From: Moraxella catarrhalis
GTDB taxonomy: Bacteria; Pseudomonadota; Gammaproteobacteria; Pseudomonadales; Moraxellaceae
Assembly (NCBI RefSeq): GCF_001632285.1
Contig: NZ_LWAH01000013.1
Location: 310,001 to 374,000 of the forward strand
DNA: 64,000 bases
Direction: 5' to 3'
Within the stretch, counting starts at the first letter, position 1. Every line of letters begins with the position of its first letter. This document shows, in pieces, positions 1-8,506 of this stretch. The position numbers and the translations under genes are program-made. A model generated the notes under the pieces. The model was not told where the DNA came from and did not search any database. It saw nothing but the letters and a program-made list of their open reading frames with translations.

Positions 1-1
1 C

Positions 2-841
2 ATGACAGGCAAGGTCATTGATTTTTATGGTGGGCTAACCGATATCCAAAATCGCACGCTTCGGCATGTCTCGCCTGCATTTAGTGAAGATCCACTTAGG
101 GTGTTGCGTGTGGCAAGGTTTTTTGCCCGTTTTGCACCACTTGGGTTTAGCATTCATGATAGCACTGCCAAGCTTATGCAAGACATCGCCAAATCAGGTG
201 AGATGAGCAGTTTAAGCCGTGAGCGTTTATACTCTGAATTTGTTAAAGCTATGCGACAGCCACAAGGCGATCAATTTATTGCCTGCCTGCACCAACTTGA
301 CATTTTGCCCTTCATTTTGCCCACATTAGCACAGCATTTTAACACACCACAAAACCGCCAACGCACCTTCACACGACTGGCTTTAGCCTGTACGCTGAAT
401 TTGCCTATTTTTAGTCACTTTGCGATGTTGCTAAGTGATTTGCCCAAAGATGACCTAAGCGACTGTCTGAATAGACTAAATGCTCCAAAAAGTATTCGGC
501 AATTTATACAAACCTTTAATCATTTCCATGACACATTCATCGCTTTACCCAACATCTCAGGCAACGCTTTGCTTGAATTGCTTGAACGCACGCAAGCACA
601 TAAAGACAGCACGAAACTGATACAGCTTTATGACGCTTGTCATGCCTACCAAGGCAGCCCTCTGAGTTATCCCAAGCAGTGGCTATTTGACGCCATTACT
701 TGCCATCAAAGCATAAGTATTGCCGACATTGACCCAACTTTAACAAAAAAAGCCATTGGTGATGCCCTGTCATATCTTAGATGCCAAGCCTTACATAAAC
801 TTTTAAGTAATTTTCAAAAAACATCTGTCACTAGGCTTTGA
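2..841 (+). CDS. cca: CCA-adding tRNA nucleotidyltransferase, C-terminal part (5' end outside window)
   Basis: The enzyme adds or repairs the 3'-CCA end of tRNAs using CTP and ATP. Only the C-terminal 279 residues are visible, because the frame is already open at the window edge and the first ATG is internal. The family signature SEDPLRVLRVARFFARF lies at about residues 28-44, preceded by the typical RHVSPAF stretch, so roughly the first 100 residues with the catalytic DxD are missing. After the neck/body region I see no HDxGK-type phosphohydrolase motif, so this looks like the shorter form without the E. coli C-terminal HD domain. The stop is 17 bases from the next gene, which suggests co-transcription. 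Confidence 0.88.
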   Translation: MTGKVIDFYGGLTDIQNRTLRHVSPAFSEDPLRVLRVARFFARFAPLGFSIHDSTAKLMQDIAKSGEMSSLSRERLYSEFVKAMRQPQGDQFIACLHQLDILPFILPTLAQHFNTPQNRQRTFTRLALACTLNLPIFSHFAMLLSDLPKDDLSDCLNRLNAPKSIRQFIQTFNHFHDTFIALPNISGNALLELLERTQAHKDSTKLIQLYDACHAYQGSPLSYPKQWLFDAITCHQSISIADIDPTLTKKAIGDALSYLRCQALHKLLSNFQKTSVTRL

Positions 842-857
842 CAAAAAAGGAAAAATC

Positions 858-1625
858 ATGATAAAAACAGCACTTATCACGGGCGGTGCCAAGCGTATTG
901 GTGCTGCCATTACAAATCTACTACACCAACATGGCTTTAATGTCATCATTCATTACCATACCAGTCAAGCTGAGGCGGACAAATTAAGCCACACACTCAA
1001 CCAGATTCGACCAAATTCTGCAACAACGCTTTGTGCGAATTTAGACATCATTCATCACCAAGAACAACTGTCTGAATTTAGCAAACTGTGCATTGCCCAA
1101 TTTGGTCGTATTGATGCACTCATCCATAATGCGTCTAGTTTTTATCCAAGTGATTTAAACGATACACATCAAACCCTGCTTAAGCATTGGGATAATTTAT
1201 TCTTGACCAACGCCAAAGCACCGTTACTGCTTAGTCATGCCTTATTGCCTGCCCTCAAAAAATCACACGGCTGTATCGTAAGTTTATTGGATATTCATGC
1301 TGATGCTAAGCCTTTTATTGGCTATCCCATCTATAATATGGCAAAAGCAGCACACCGCATGATGGTACAAAGCCTAGCCCTCGAGCTTGCCCCTGAGATT
1401 CGGATTAATGGAGTGTCACCTGGTGTGAATATTTTCCCTGAAAATCATCATTCTTCATTTAGCCATCAAATAAAATCCGACCTCATCGCCTCTATTCCAC
1501 TTGCTCGTATTGGCACCCCAGAGGAGATTGCTCAGGCCGTCTTATTTTTACTAAAAAGCTCCTATATAACAGGGCAAATTATTGCCATCGATGGCGGTCG
1601 CAGCCTGACCTTAAAGGGTGGCTGA
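858..1625 (+). CDS. SDR-family pteridine reductase (FolM/PTR1-like)
   Basis: A 255-residue short-chain dehydrogenase, probably NADPH-dependent and acting on dihydropteridines such as dihydromonapterin or dihydrofolate. The cofactor loop is TGGAKRIG at residues 8-15. The Arg where classical SDRs have Gly is typical of pteridine reductases. NAS near residue 90 and a YNMAK catalytic Tyr-x3-Lys follow, and the C-terminus has the usual GQIIAIDGG. The ATG is preceded by an A-rich Shine-Dalgarno (aaaaaagg). It lies 17 bases after cca. The SDR assignment is firm; the exact substrate is inferred from the Arg motif. Confidence 0.8.
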   Translation: MIKTALITGGAKRIGAAITNLLHQHGFNVIIHYHTSQAEADKLSHTLNQIRPNSATTLCANLDIIHHQEQLSEFSKLCIAQFGRIDALIHNASSFYPSDLNDTHQTLLKHWDNLFLTNAKAPLLLSHALLPALKKSHGCIVSLLDIHADAKPFIGYPIYNMAKAAHRMMVQSLALELAPEIRINGVSPGVNIFPENHHSSFSHQIKSDLIASIPLARIGTPEEIAQAVLFLLKSSYITGQIIAIDGGRSLTLKGG

Positions 1626-1703
1626 TACACAGATATTAGACAGTTGGCTTAAATTTAAGATAAGATTTTTAACAATAAACCACCAAAATAATGCAAAAAA
1701 TTG

Positions 1704-1732
1704 CTGACAAATTAAAGATTTTAGGCTAAAAT
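1704..1732 (+). promoter_or_regulatory. Putative sigma70 promoter of the PuuP-like permease
   Basis: CTGACA (1704-1709) and TAAAAT (1727-1732) are separated by 17 bases, each a 5/6 match to consensus. Transcription from about 1739 would leave a leader of about 185 nt before the TTG start at 1925. I recognise no known riboswitch class in that leader. The rest of 1626-1924 holds nothing else I can support. Confidence 0.45.
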
Positions 1733-1924
1733 TTACACGTGCTTACATGGTTATCAATTTACCGTTACATTAGGTCAAATTGGTAGCCTCTTTATTTTGT
1801 TTAACCCTTGAAATTTTCGGAGCAGATAGCCTAATCGAACAATCGCCAAATCTTTTGGTACGATGAAGCTAAGTTCTCTTTTGTGTTCGCTGCATTTATG
1901 CACACTTAAAAGGAAATACCATCG

Positions 1925-3313
1925 TTGAATACTTCTCCCACTTCAAATGTCGCTCGTCTACAGCGAAACCTTGGTTTATGGCATGTGATCATTATCGGTC
2001 TTGCCTACATTCAGCCCATGACCTTGCTTGATACCTTTGGTGTGGTATCTCGTGATAGTAGCGGTCATGTACCCATGTCGTATATTTTTGCTTTGATTGC
2101 GATTTTGTTGACTTCAGTGAGTTACGGTCACATGATTCGTGCTTATCCTTCATCGGGTTCTGCTTATACTTATACCCAAAAATCTATTAACCCATCAATG
2201 GGCTTTATGGTCGGTTGGTCAAGTTGGCTTGATTATTTATTATCTCCGTTAGTAAATATCATTTTGGCGGTGATTTATTTAGAAGCATTATTCCCTGCGG
2301 TCAATCATTGGGTTTGGGTTATTGGTTTGACGGCACTGATGACGGGCGTTAATCTTTTTGGCTCAAAAGCTGTGGCCTATTTTAACAGCTGGATTGTTTT
2401 TGTACAGCTGGCTGTCATTGCAGTCTTTGTTTTTTTAACTTACAATGCTCTGTCAGCAGGTCAAAATGCCGATGGTATCATTAGCCCTGAAAATGCTTAC
2501 CATCTTTGGAGCATGGCACCCTTTTGGGACAGCATGACCTCTGTTGCAGCACTCATTAAAGGTGCAACCATTTTGTGCTTCTCATTTACAGGATTTGACG
2601 CACTCTCAACATTAGCTGAAGAAACCAAAGACGCCAAAAACACTCTACCAAAAGCAATGATTTTAACGACTTTGATTGCTGGCGTTGTATTTATTATCAG
2701 CACTTATTTTATGCAACTGTATTTCCCAAATCATCCAGAAACTTATTTTAAACTCATTGATGAAACACAACCTGAAATTTTAGAGGCTGTTGGTGGTGCG
2801 GTATTTAAGGCGGTGGTACTTGGATTTGCCATCGTTACAGTCATGGCATCAGGAATCTCAGCCCATGCAGGCGTTTCTCGCTTGATGTATGTGATGGGTC
2901 GTGATGGTGTGATTAGCAAAAATATTTTTGGTAAAATTCACCCAACTTTATTTACACCCGTCAATAATATTCTCATCGCTGGTGTTGTCGCACTAACCGC
3001 TGGCTTTGTCACATTTGAATCGGTGATAAATCTAATCAGTTTTGGTGCTTTGACAGCATTTAGCTTTGTCAATATTTCTGTGTTATTCCATTATGTCTTT
3101 AGAAATAAATATGTGCATAATGCAAAAGATGTATTAAGCTATATCATCGTACCAATTGCAGGCTTTATCAGTGTGTTTTTAATGTGGTTAAAGGTTGACA
3201 AACTAACCTTTGAAGTGGGTCTATTTTGGGCTGCCATTGGCTTTATCTGGCTTGGCATCAAAACTCGTGGTTTTAAAGCACCTGTCCCACAGTTTAAAGA
3301 AGAAGATGTTTAA
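1925..3313 (+). CDS. APC-family amino acid/polyamine permease, PuuP-like (putrescine importer type)
   Basis: An inner-membrane secondary transporter of 462 residues with about 12 hydrophobic segments. The N-terminal GLAYIQPMTLLDTFGVVS, the QKSINPSMGFMVGWSS segment and SFTGFDALSTLAEET closely follow E. coli PuuP over the whole length, so putrescine or a related amine is the best substrate guess. It is not next to other puu catabolic genes, so the substrate remains an inference. The start is TTG, chosen because an AAAGGA ribosome binding site lies about 10 bases upstream and the next in-frame Met is deep in the first membrane helix. It is monocistronic: a promoter with a long leader upstream and a strong terminator downstream. 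Confidence 0.8.
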   Translation: MNTSPTSNVARLQRNLGLWHVIIIGLAYIQPMTLLDTFGVVSRDSSGHVPMSYIFALIAILLTSVSYGHMIRAYPSSGSAYTYTQKSINPSMGFMVGWSSWLDYLLSPLVNIILAVIYLEALFPAVNHWVWVIGLTALMTGVNLFGSKAVAYFNSWIVFVQLAVIAVFVFLTYNALSAGQNADGIISPENAYHLWSMAPFWDSMTSVAALIKGATILCFSFTGFDALSTLAEETKDAKNTLPKAMILTTLIAGVVFIISTYFMQLYFPNHPETYFKLIDETQPEILEAVGGAVFKAVVLGFAIVTVMASGISAHAGVSRLMYVMGRDGVISKNIFGKIHPTLFTPVNNILIAGVVALTAGFVTFESVINLISFGALTAFSFVNISVLFHYVFRNKYVHNAKDVLSYIIVPIAGFISVFLMWLKVDKLTFEVGLFWAAIGFIWLGIKTRGFKAPVPQFKEEDV

Positions 3314-3321
3314 TATTTGAC

Positions 3322-3355
3322 AAAAAATATCCCAAGTACTTTTGGGATATTTTTT
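3322..3355 (+). terminator. Rho-independent terminator of the PuuP-like permease gene
   Basis: A perfect stem of AAAAATATCCCAA (3323-3335) with TTGGGATATTTTT (3342-3354), a 6-base loop, and the T-run built into the right arm. It starts 9 bases after the permease stop. Confidence 0.85.
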
Positions 3356-3429
3356 ATTGATAGATTGGTCAAAGCTGAATATATTTAGTCTTCTAAATTT
3401 AATCAGATTTGACTGATTTGAATAAAGAC

Positions 3430-4142
3430 TTAAGGTGTGATGGTCTGCCCAATCACCTCTGCCAGCTCAAGAATTTCTGCTTCGCTTATATCTTGGCTGG
3501 TCGCCAATAATCTTTGTGAAATCTCATCTGCTGGCTGATTATCCGCCTTGGGATATAATTTTGGTAAATCCAGCATCTGCAGCACCAAAGCACTCTTTAG
3601 GGTATCACGCCGACCCAAATAACGCTGATAAAAGCTTGAATTTAACAAACTTGCACCACCTTGCCCAACCGCATACAAGGTTGCCATATAGTCACGAATA
3701 TTCATCTGACTGTTTTGTTCGGTCAAATATCTTTGAACAATACAAGACATACGAACCATTCGTTCTCGGCGTACATGGTATAATTGGGCAAACATCTTGT
3801 TTAACCCAGAGGTTGTTGATGACAGGCGTTCTTCAATATGATTAAATAAAATCGCACGGTGCGGTAAATTGACCAACTGAAGTACCAATCGGGCCACGCC
3901 AGTCCCAGCACCGTCTTCAACAATAATCATATCAAGTTTTCGCTTTTCATAATCAATCAAAATCCGTAACAGCAGTTCATCTTTACTGGTAAAATGCTTA
4001 TAAAGCGTTCCTTTTGCCAAATCCAATGTCAAAGTAAGCTATCTAGTGTCAAATCCCCCTCGCCAGAGTCAAGCAATAATTGCTCAGCTGTTTGCAAAAT
4101 ACACATCTCCCGCAACTCAAATTGTTGCTTGCGATTGGTCAT
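3430..4142 (-). pseudogene. TetR/AcrR-family regulator, frameshifted in the DNA-binding domain
   Basis: The natural start is ATG at 4142-4140 (MTNRKQQFELRE...). This frame runs through helix 1 (ILQTAEQLLLDSGEGDLTLDSL) and then hits TGA at about 4033. The following frame continues at once with LTLDLAKGTLYKHFTSKDELL, the recognition helix and start of the ligand domain, down to 3430. Restoring one base in the 11-base window between the stop codons of the two frames (for example TTA-GCT-TTG in place of TTACTTTG) rejoins SL-A-LTLDLAKG, exactly the TetR spacing. The rebuilt protein is about 237 residues. It is divergent from the desaturase gene at 4531 and may have repressed it, as DesT does in Pseudomonas. 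A sequencing error cannot be excluded. The downstream piece (3430-4032) could only be made from a TTG without SD and would lack helix 1. Confidence 0.8.
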
Positions 4143-4530
4143 GATATGTCCTTTATTCAATACAAATATTTAATACAAAAATAACTATCAAAGATTATAG
4201 CAAAACACAATAAAAATGGGTGATACTTTTTTACCTCGTGTATTGTTAAACCATTGTTATTGATGATGAATAAAACACAAAATTCAAACAAATGATGCCG
4301 TGATTGTTACAATTTTACCCACAAATGATGTGAATAATTGTTCACATTTAGACGGTTTTGTGTTAGCATATTTTCGTATAGAAATTCTTCCGAATATATT
4401 GATAATACTTGCCTGACAACATATAATTATCATCAATGTTATGTAAATATTCAAAATGAATTTTCTATTATTTACAAACTTTATCTAAATTATACCAGTT
4501 TGTTACCTTTATTATAGGATACTTACCTTT
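4143..4530. other. 388-bp divergent intergenic region between the TetR pseudogene and the desaturase gene
   Basis: Very AT-rich and non-coding in all frames. Its one clear structure is the palindrome at 4328-4347, near the midpoint (about 185 bases from each start codon). Promoters for both genes must lie here, but no hexamer pair is good enough to call individually. Confidence 0.5.
4328..4347. promoter_or_regulatory. Perfect 20-bp palindromic candidate operator
   Basis: ATGTGAATAATTGTTCACAT: two 7-base arms (ATGTGAA/TTCACAT) around a 6-base centre. It sits mid-way in the divergent TetR/desaturase intergenic region, where a TetR dimer operator is expected. The link to this regulator is inference. 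Confidence 0.45.
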
Positions 4531-5709
4531 ATGAGTATTGAGCGTAATTCTGAAGCGTTTGAGCAAGCACCCATCAACTGGGTACCTGCCATTGTGCTAT
4601 TATCCACCTTGTTTCTTGCCATTACTATCGTGCCTTGGTATCTATGGACGCATGGTGTGGGCATGGGCGTTTGGGTGGCTTTTGCTATTTTAATGGCTTG
4701 GACGGGTCTGTCTATCACTGCTGGCTACCATCGTTTGTGGTCACATAAATCCTATGAAGCCCATCCTGTTGTCAAATATATTTTATTACTTGGTGCGACT
4801 TTGGCGGTTGAAAGCTCAGTATTTGACTGGTGTTCAGGGCATCGCTCACACCATCGCCATGTTGATGATGAATATGACGACCCGTATTCTTCTCGTCGTG
4901 GTTTTTGGTTTAGCCACATGGGCTGGATGCTACGCAAATACCCAAGCGGTCAATATGATTACAAAAATATCCCCGACCTAAAAAAAGATAAGCTACTTGC
5001 CCTACAACACAAGTATTATGGTTTTTGGGTAATTGCCACTAATGTTGTTATTCTAGCGATGATTGGCTGGATCACAGGGGATATGCTGGGTACATTTTTA
5101 GTTGCAGGTCTTCTACGCTTGGTATTGACGCATCATTTTACCTTTTTTATCAACTCGCTGTGCCATATGTTTGGTACACGCCCTTATACCGATGAGAATA
5201 CCGCACGGGACAATGGCCTACTTGCCATCGTGACTTGGGGTGAAGGTTATCATAATTATCATCACTATTTTCAATATGACTACCGTAATGGCGTCAAATG
5301 GTGGCAATATGACCCAACCAAATGGATCATCGGTCTGCTTGCCAAAGTAGGCTTGGCCAGTAATTTAAAGCGTGTCGATGATTTGACCATCAAACATGCA
5401 GAGCTGACCATGCAGTTTAAACGCGCCCAAGAACGCATCGTAACAGGGGGCGAACCAAGTTTAGATGAGCGTTTGGCCGCCTTTAAAGAGCGTATCAGTG
5501 CCGAGTATGATGAATTTACCAAAACGGTTGAAGAATGGCATACCCTAAAAGCCAAAGCGATTGAGCTAAAGCGTGCAGAATTAGCTGACCGATTAAATGA
5601 AGCAGATGAAAAGCTCAAAGCACAGCTTGCCCAAATTGAAACTAAAATCTTAGAGCAAAGTAAGCGTGTTGAACAGGCATATCTACAACTCAAAGGTAAA
5701 GCCATCTGA
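4531..5709 (+). CDS. Membrane fatty-acid (acyl-CoA/acyl-lipid delta-9 type) desaturase
   Basis: An integral membrane di-iron desaturase of 392 residues that introduces cis double bonds into long acyl chains. The three histidine boxes are visible: HRLWSH (67-72), HRSHH (104-108) and HNYHH (about 240-244), with hydrophobic segments around residues 17-40, 45-65, 80-97 and 165-205. From about residue 275 the protein continues in a charged, Lys/Glu/Ala-rich tail with coiled-coil character (ERLAAFKERISAEYDEF, ELKRAELADRLNEADEKL), longer than in the minimal enzyme. A TAGGA lies 13 bases before the ATG, an imperfect spacing. It is monocistronic, divergent from the broken TetR regulator and closed by a terminator. 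Substrate form (CoA or phospholipid) is not decidable from sequence. Confidence 0.88.
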   Translation: MSIERNSEAFEQAPINWVPAIVLLSTLFLAITIVPWYLWTHGVGMGVWVAFAILMAWTGLSITAGYHRLWSHKSYEAHPVVKYILLLGATLAVESSVFDWCSGHRSHHRHVDDEYDDPYSSRRGFWFSHMGWMLRKYPSGQYDYKNIPDLKKDKLLALQHKYYGFWVIATNVVILAMIGWITGDMLGTFLVAGLLRLVLTHHFTFFINSLCHMFGTRPYTDENTARDNGLLAIVTWGEGYHNYHHYFQYDYRNGVKWWQYDPTKWIIGLLAKVGLASNLKRVDDLTIKHAELTMQFKRAQERIVTGGEPSLDERLAAFKERISAEYDEFTKTVEEWHTLKAKAIELKRAELADRLNEADEKLKAQLAQIETKILEQSKRVEQAYLQLKGKAI

Positions 5710-5731
5710 TTGATATTACTTGTTTTCTCCA

Positions 5732-5767
5732 CCCTTTATCTATATATTGGATAAAGGGTTTCTTTTT
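5732..5767 (+). terminator. Rho-independent terminator of the desaturase gene
   Basis: CCCTTTATC (5732-5740) pairs perfectly with GATAAAGGG (5750-5758), followed by TTTCTTTTT. It lies 23 bases after the stop. Confidence 0.8.
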
Positions 5768-5802
5768 GGTTATCAATCACCTTATAATGATAGCTTAACT
5801 TT

Positions 5803-7299
5803 ATGAAATTTATCCATGATTATCTAAAACATGACGAGCGACTATATCGCCACACACTGCCTACTCCCCTTGATAATCCCAAGCTGGTTTCTTTAAATGC
5901 TCAATTAATCGACCAATTAGGTTTATCATCACTTGATGCGACTGCTTGGACTGATATCATTTCAGGCCGCCTATCGCCATTAACTCAGATTGCCCCACAT
6001 AAGATACAACCCATCGCCATGGCGTATGCAGGTCATCAGTTTGGTCAATGGGCAGGTCAGCTGGGTGATGGGCGAGGCGTATTAATTGCCCAATTGCACA
6101 ATAAAAAAACAGGCAAACTGATTGATTTACACCTAAAAGGTGCAGGTCTGACCTCTTATTCTCGGCGTGGTGATGGGCGGGCAATGTTAGCAAGCTGTAT
6201 TCGTGAATATCTTGGGGGTCATGCGCTCAATGGTTTAATGATTGCATCTTCTGATGCCATTGGTCTTGTTGTTTCTGATACCCATATCCAGCGGCGTCAT
6301 ATTGAAAAAGCAGCCGCTTTACTTCGTGTTAGCGATTGCCATGTACGCCTTGGGCACTTTGAATGGGTTGCGATGTATGCTGCTGATTATTTTGAGACAT
6401 TTGTCATTAAAATTATCCAAAGCTATTATCTACATCTGTATGATACTCATCAAAACACCGCTAACATTAGTCAATTATTACATGAAATTGCCGCCAACAC
6501 CGCACGCATGATTGCCAAATGGCAACTGATTGGTTTTTGCCATGGTGTTATGAATACTGATAATCTCAATATCACAGGGACAACACTGGATTTTGGCCCT
6601 TTTGCATTCATGGAGGGTTTTAACCCAACTTGGATTAACAATCATTCTGATCATACAGGTCGTTATGTTTATCAAAATCAGCCTACGATTGGGCATTGGA
6701 ATTTGGCGGTGGTATATCACCACTTTAAAAGACTTGTCAATCAAGATGATATTGATGATGCGCTAATGACATACCAAGAGGTTTTTGAAAATACTTATCA
6801 TCATGGTCTATGCCAAAAACTTGGTATCAAACCCAGTCATCAAGCCATACAATTGGGCTATCGGCTGCTGATGCTGATGCAAAACGAGCGTTTAGATTAT
6901 ACCAATACATTTCGTGCTTTAATCGCAGTTGCTGATCACGGTGAGAATCGTACCCAATTTACACATGAATACACGCTGCTGGCTAATTTGACAAATATCT
7001 TATCTGCGACATCTTATGATATTTGGCAAAATTGGGTTAATGATTATTTAGATTGTCTCAAGCAACAGTCCACCAAACAAACGGCTATTAAGACATTACA
7101 ACAAACCAACCCCATCTATATTCTTAGAAATCACATGGCAGAACGCGCTATTGTATCTGCTCATCAAGGCGATTTTGATGAAGTGGCACGATTATTTGCA
7201 TTGCTAGATAATCCCTATCAACAGCAAACCATTGCAACCGTTGATGATACTCGCATGGCGTTTGCCAATGAGGCTGTCGCAGTCAGTTGCTTGTCTTAA
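5803..7299 (+). CDS. selO: SelO/YdiU-family protein adenylyltransferase
   Basis: SelO is a pseudokinase-fold enzyme that transfers AMP from ATP to Ser/Thr/Tyr of proteins and is linked to redox stress. The 498-residue length fits the family. Visible signatures are YAGHQFGQWAGQLGDGRG (about 69-86), LHLKGAGLTSYSRRGDGRA (about 108-126), the HGVMNTDN catalytic stretch and the following DFGPF metal-binding motif, plus RNHMAERAI near the C-terminus. The usual bacterial C-terminal Cys (selenocysteine site in eukaryotes) is approximated by AVSCLS at the extreme end. No promoter or partner gene is obvious; the gene lies alone between the desaturase terminator and ccoS. Confidence 0.9.
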   Translation: MKFIHDYLKHDERLYRHTLPTPLDNPKLVSLNAQLIDQLGLSSLDATAWTDIISGRLSPLTQIAPHKIQPIAMAYAGHQFGQWAGQLGDGRGVLIAQLHNKKTGKLIDLHLKGAGLTSYSRRGDGRAMLASCIREYLGGHALNGLMIASSDAIGLVVSDTHIQRRHIEKAAALLRVSDCHVRLGHFEWVAMYAADYFETFVIKIIQSYYLHLYDTHQNTANISQLLHEIAANTARMIAKWQLIGFCHGVMNTDNLNITGTTLDFGPFAFMEGFNPTWINNHSDHTGRYVYQNQPTIGHWNLAVVYHHFKRLVNQDDIDDALMTYQEVFENTYHHGLCQKLGIKPSHQAIQLGYRLLMLMQNERLDYTNTFRALIAVADHGENRTQFTHEYTLLANLTNILSATSYDIWQNWVNDYLDCLKQQSTKQTAIKTLQQTNPIYILRNHMAERAIVSAHQGDFDEVARLFALLDNPYQQQTIATVDDTRMAFANEAVAVSCLS

Positions 7300-7411
7300 T
7301 CAGCTTATCCAAATTTAGCTATATCAAATTTTTAAAGCCAAACCTATCAGCTATTTATTGGTAAAAAACCAAAATGATGAGGTCATTTATATACCAGATA
7401 AAATCATTTAT

Positions 7412-7419
7412 GCTATAAT
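7412..7419 (+). promoter_or_regulatory. Extended -10 promoter of ccoS
   Basis: TGCTATAAT (TG at 7411-7412, TATAAT at 7414-7419) is a perfect extended -10 about 31 bases before the ccoS ATG. No good -35 is visible, as expected for this promoter type. Confidence 0.5.
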
Positions 7420-7449
7420 GGGATTAATTTTTATAAACTGAGGCACGCC

Positions 7450-7632
7450 ATGCTCAGTATTTATCTGTTAATCCCATTAAGCCTGATGCTTTTTGTTATA
7501 GCAATTTGGGCAATTTATTATGCAGTTAAGTCTAATCAATTTGAAGATTTGGATAACGCCTCTGAACAAATCATTTTAGACGATCGACAAGCACGCCGAA
7601 AAACAAAGCGTATTCATAAGGAACAGCGATGA
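7450..7632 (+). CDS. ccoS: cbb3-type cytochrome oxidase assembly protein CcoS
   Basis: A 60-residue single-span membrane protein required for cofactor insertion into cbb3 oxidase. It has the family layout: one N-terminal helix (LLIPLSLMLFVIAIWAIYYA), then AVKSNQFEDLDNAS...ILDD, the conserved 'SGQFDDLDGP...ILFDD' pattern, and a basic tail. It overlaps the next gene by ATGA, so the pair is translationally coupled. The ccoNOPQ, ccoGH and ccoI genes are not in this window. Confidence 0.88.
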   Translation: MLSIYLLIPLSLMLFVIAIWAIYYAVKSNQFEDLDNASEQIILDDRQARRKTKRIHKEQR

Positions 7633-8489
7633 CATTTGCACTAATTTTTGCTGCTTTTAGTATGGGTCTGCTTGGCTCACCACATTGTTTGGGTATGTGT
7701 GGTGGTATCGTAGCAGCCTTTGGTATCTCTATGAAAAATACCTCGCCTGCCAAGCGAACTTTATTGATGTTAGGCTATCATATGGGGCGGTTGGGTAGCT
7801 ATACCATTTTAGGCTTACTGGTTGCAGCCTTGGGTAAGCACATTTTAGCACCTTTAATGGCCAACAGTGCCTTACCCAAATATTTATTGGGCGGTGCTTT
7901 GGTTTTTGCTGCACTGCTCATGTTGGGGCTACCAGTACTCAATCGCCTTGAAAAAGCAGGTCTAAGATTTTGGAATACACTGGCACCTTTACGTGCCAAA
8001 GTTCTACCGATGGATAGCTTGCCTAAGGCACTGATTGCAGGTCTGCTTTGGGGATTTTTACCCTGTGGGCTGGTTTATGGTGCATTGGGCGTGGCATTGG
8101 GACTTGCCTCTGACAGTCAAGTAGGATTGACAGCAACAACCTTTATGGTATTTTTTTGGCTTGGTACTTTACCCATGCTACTTGCCACAGGCACAGTCAT
8201 CGCTTGGCTAAAATCCAAAATCCACGCATTTAATCTACGCAAATTCAGCGGTGTGGTGATGCTCATATCAGGATTAGCAATTGCCTTTAGCATACCAATC
8301 ATGCACAAATTACATGGCGACCACGCAGAACATGGTCACCATCACCATTACCATTACCACACCAGCGACGAGCATATTCATGATCAAGTAGGTCATCACA
8401 GCCATCAACATCACGGTGAAGCACCTGCCCACAACCACGATCACTCATCGCATTCAGATCGAAGCCATTCGCATTCGTATCATCATTAA
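7629..8489 (+). CDS. TauE/SafE- or DsbD_2-like membrane protein with a histidine-rich C-terminal tail
   Basis: A 286-residue inner-membrane protein with six or more hydrophobic segments. The N-terminal GSPHCLGMCGGIVAAFG and the mid-protein GLLWGFLPCGLVYGAL are the paired Cys/Pro motifs of the DsbD_2 (cytochrome c biogenesis transmembrane) family, often annotated as sulfite exporter TauE/SafE and often found right after ccoS. After the last helix (about residue 225) come about 60 residues extraordinarily rich in His (HGHHHHYHYH..., HSHQHHGEAPAHNHDHSSHS), a likely metal-binding extension. The coupling to ccoS suggests a role in copper delivery or maturation of cbb3 oxidase; this is inference. 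The start is the ATG of the ATGA overlap. Confidence 0.8.
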   Translation: MTFALIFAAFSMGLLGSPHCLGMCGGIVAAFGISMKNTSPAKRTLLMLGYHMGRLGSYTILGLLVAALGKHILAPLMANSALPKYLLGGALVFAALLMLGLPVLNRLEKAGLRFWNTLAPLRAKVLPMDSLPKALIAGLLWGFLPCGLVYGALGVALGLASDSQVGLTATTFMVFFWLGTLPMLLATGTVIAWLKSKIHAFNLRKFSGVVMLISGLAIAFSIPIMHKLHGDHAEHGHHHHYHYHTSDEHIHDQVGHHSHQHHGEAPAHNHDHSSHSDRSHSHSYHH

Positions 8490-8506
8490 TTAAATAGATG
8501 CTTTAT

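Noticed and set aside
4030..4060. Frameshift of the TetR gene caused by the G5 run at 4055-4059
   Set aside because: Adding or removing one G there meets a stop codon in either frame before the second half is reached; the lesion must lie in the AGCTTACTTTG stretch.
5280..5732. A 150-codon minus-strand frame opposite the desaturase tail
   Set aside because: Shadow of the charged coiled-coil region; Ser/Leu-rich with no family resemblance, and it runs into the desaturase terminator.
5803..7299. Possible truncation of SelO because the selenocysteine-like site is not obvious
   Set aside because: The length (498) and all core motifs are normal, and a Cys is present three residues from the C-terminus (CLS).
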